This document shows, piece after piece, positions 5,851-6,643 of a DNA stretch of 6,643 nt. The notes beneath the pieces are model-generated. The model searched no databases. It was not told the origin of the DNA and was given only the letters and a program-made list of their open reading frames with translations. Both the position numbers and the translations under genes were made by a program. How positions within the stretch are numbered: the first letter of the stretch is position 1; every line of letters starts with the position of its first letter. Source of the DNA: Candidatus Methanophagaceae archaeon (lineage in GTDB: Archaea; Halobacteriota; Syntropharchaeia; Alkanophagales; Methanospirareceae); NCBI GenBank assembly GCA_013374505.1, contig QENJ01000108.1, positions 1 through 6,643 of the forward strand, written 5' to 3'.

Positions 5851-6234
5851 ATGACCCCCGTGGAGAAAGGGCTAGAAAAAATTAAGAATATGGAAGGATT
5901 TGAAAAGGTAAAATTCGTTATTTTATATGGTTCCGCAGCAGAGGGGCGGATGATTGAAGGTTCCGATATAGACCTCAGTATATATTATGATGGTGATCCC
6001 GAGGAAGAATCAAGATTCAGATTTGAAGTTCTTTCGGAACTCTTTGATGATGCGTATGACGTTCAGATGTTTCAGCAACTTCCGCTTTATGTACGGGTGG
6101 AAATTTTGAAAGGGAAGATGATTTATTGTGGTGATAAAAAGTTTCTATATGAAGTAGCCGTTGAGACGCTAAAGGATTTTGAGGCGTTTAAACACAGATT
6201 TTATGATTATATCGGGGAGAGGGCGATTACATGA
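5851..6234 (+). CDS. mntA: MntA-type nucleotidyltransferase antitoxin (type VII TA)
   Basis: This 127-residue minimal nucleotidyltransferase has the diagnostic GSX10DXD motif exactly: G27-S28, then ten residues, then D39-I40-D41, within ILYGSAAEG and SDIDLSIYY. In the characterised type VII system, MntA neutralises its HEPN partner by transferring AMP groups from ATP onto a Tyr near the HEPN active site. The later YDVQMFQQLPLYVRVEILKG segment (69-88) is also typical of MNT proteins, which often have a third acidic residue in this area; here D70 is the candidate. The gene has a good GAGGTG ribosome binding site, and its TGA overlaps the hepT ATG (ATGA, 6231-6234), so the pair is translationally coupled. 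It appears intact and functional by sequence. Confidence 0.9.
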   Translation: MTPVEKGLEKIKNMEGFEKVKFVILYGSAAEGRMIEGSDIDLSIYYDGDPEEESRFRFEVLSELFDDAYDVQMFQQLPLYVRVEILKGKMIYCGDKKFLYEVAVETLKDFEAFKHRFYDYIGERAIT

Positions 6235-6643
6235 GGAAAGAGATTATCCGGACGAAGGTGAAGGAGATAGAAGAAAGTATCGGATTGGTAGAAGAGCATC
6301 TACCGGGTACATTTGATGAATTCGCCAGTATGGGATTGATAAAAGATGGAATCTACAAAAGGGTAGAATTTGCCGTTGAAAATGTATTCGACATCTGTGC
6401 TATCATCAACACGGACCTTGTGCTTGGAGTTCCAAGTGATGATGAAGACATCATGGAGAATCTGGTAAAAAGCGAGATTTTGAGCGAAGAGATGAGAGCA
6501 AAATTGAAAGCAATGAGGGGTTTCAGAAATATAGTAGTTCACAAATATGGTAAGATAGATGACAAGCTCGCATTTACACTTTTGAAAGAGAATCTATTAG
6601 ATTTTTATGCGTTTATAAAACGGGTAGATGATTTTTTAGAGAA
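6231..6643 (+). CDS. hepT: HepT-type HEPN ribonuclease toxin (type VII TA), 3' partial
   Basis: From the ATG overlapping the mntA stop, 137 codons run open to the window edge. The protein is helical and shows the HEPN motif RNIVVHKY: R99, four residues, H104, then Tyr106, matching RX4HXY of HepT. Other HepT-like text includes IYKRVEFAVENVFDICAIIN (41-60) and KAMRGFRN preceding the motif. HEPN toxins of this group cleave RNA and form dimers with the composite active site at the interface. Tyr106 is the position that MntA partners AMPylate in studied systems. GGGGAG at 6214-6219 supplies a ribosome binding site. Members usually end near 140-150 residues, so only the last few codons are probably missing. 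No damage is visible within the part shown. Confidence 0.88.
   Translation, partial: MRKEIIRTKVKEIEESIGLVEEHLPGTFDEFASMGLIKDGIYKRVEFAVENVFDICAIINTDLVLGVPSDDEDIMENLVKSEILSEEMRAKLKAMRGFRNIVVHKYGKIDDKLAFTLLKENLLDFYAFIKRVDDFLE

Noticed and set aside
1..6643. CRISPR array, tRNA, rRNA, insertion sequence or strong terminator
   Set aside because: No regularly spaced direct repeats, cloverleaf-like segments, transposase text or hairpin followed by a T-run was seen by eye.

Overview
The window reads entirely left to right. It looks like a decaying cell-surface polysaccharide (nucleotide-sugar) gene cluster colonised by toxin-antitoxin (TA) modules. The mixture of families (TIGR04076, DUF362, DUF6516/TumE-like toxins, MntA/HepT), strong GGAGG/GGTGA-type ribosome binding sites and tight same-strand gene packing suggest an anaerobic euryarchaeote, perhaps a methanogen or methanotroph relative. 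This is an inference of moderate to low confidence; there is no rRNA or tRNA in the window to settle it.

Layout. Positions 1-824 carry the 3' part of a UDP-GlcNAc 2-epimerase gene (wecB type) with an in-frame TGA, so it is probably a pseudogene. Positions 875-1180 encode a small TIGR04076-family protein. It abuts a first extended-SDR sugar epimerase/dehydratase (1182-2126). A first two-gene TA-like module follows: an acidic helical antitoxin-like protein (2155-2454) and a DUF6516/TumE-like toxin (2493-2780, with an N-terminus that may reach back to about 2433). A second, GalE-like epimerase (2786-3778) comes next. A family-4-like glycosyltransferase pseudogene (3782-4592) then shows a nonsense codon, two apparent internal deletions and a frame change.

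A second antitoxin/toxin pair occupies 4656-5291. Its antitoxin is intact, but its DUF6516 toxin is split by one extra base near 5059. The stretch 5292-5850, which looks empty when only long ORFs are considered, holds the N-terminal third or so of a DUF362 gene (5306-5734) broken by three +1 frameshifts and a stop. The window ends with a type VII TA operon: MntA (5851-6234), with an exact GSX10DXD nucleotidyltransferase motif, and HepT (6231 to the edge), with the RX4HXY HEPN motif, overlapping by ATGA.

How the genes fit together. WecB, the two SDR enzymes and the glycosyltransferase would have made and transferred activated sugars for a surface glycan. Three of the sugar/DUF362 genes are broken while both SDR genes look intact, so the pathway is probably degraded or only partly used. 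Three TA modules sit within about 4.5 kb, one between two sugar genes and the others between gene remnants. That fits TA genes accumulating in, or stabilising, a non-essential variable region. All four frameshifts I could reconstruct are of the +1 (extra-base) type, and three of them lie in or beside short A-rich stretches. Sequencing error therefore has to be excluded for those, although it would not explain the deletions in the glycosyltransferase.
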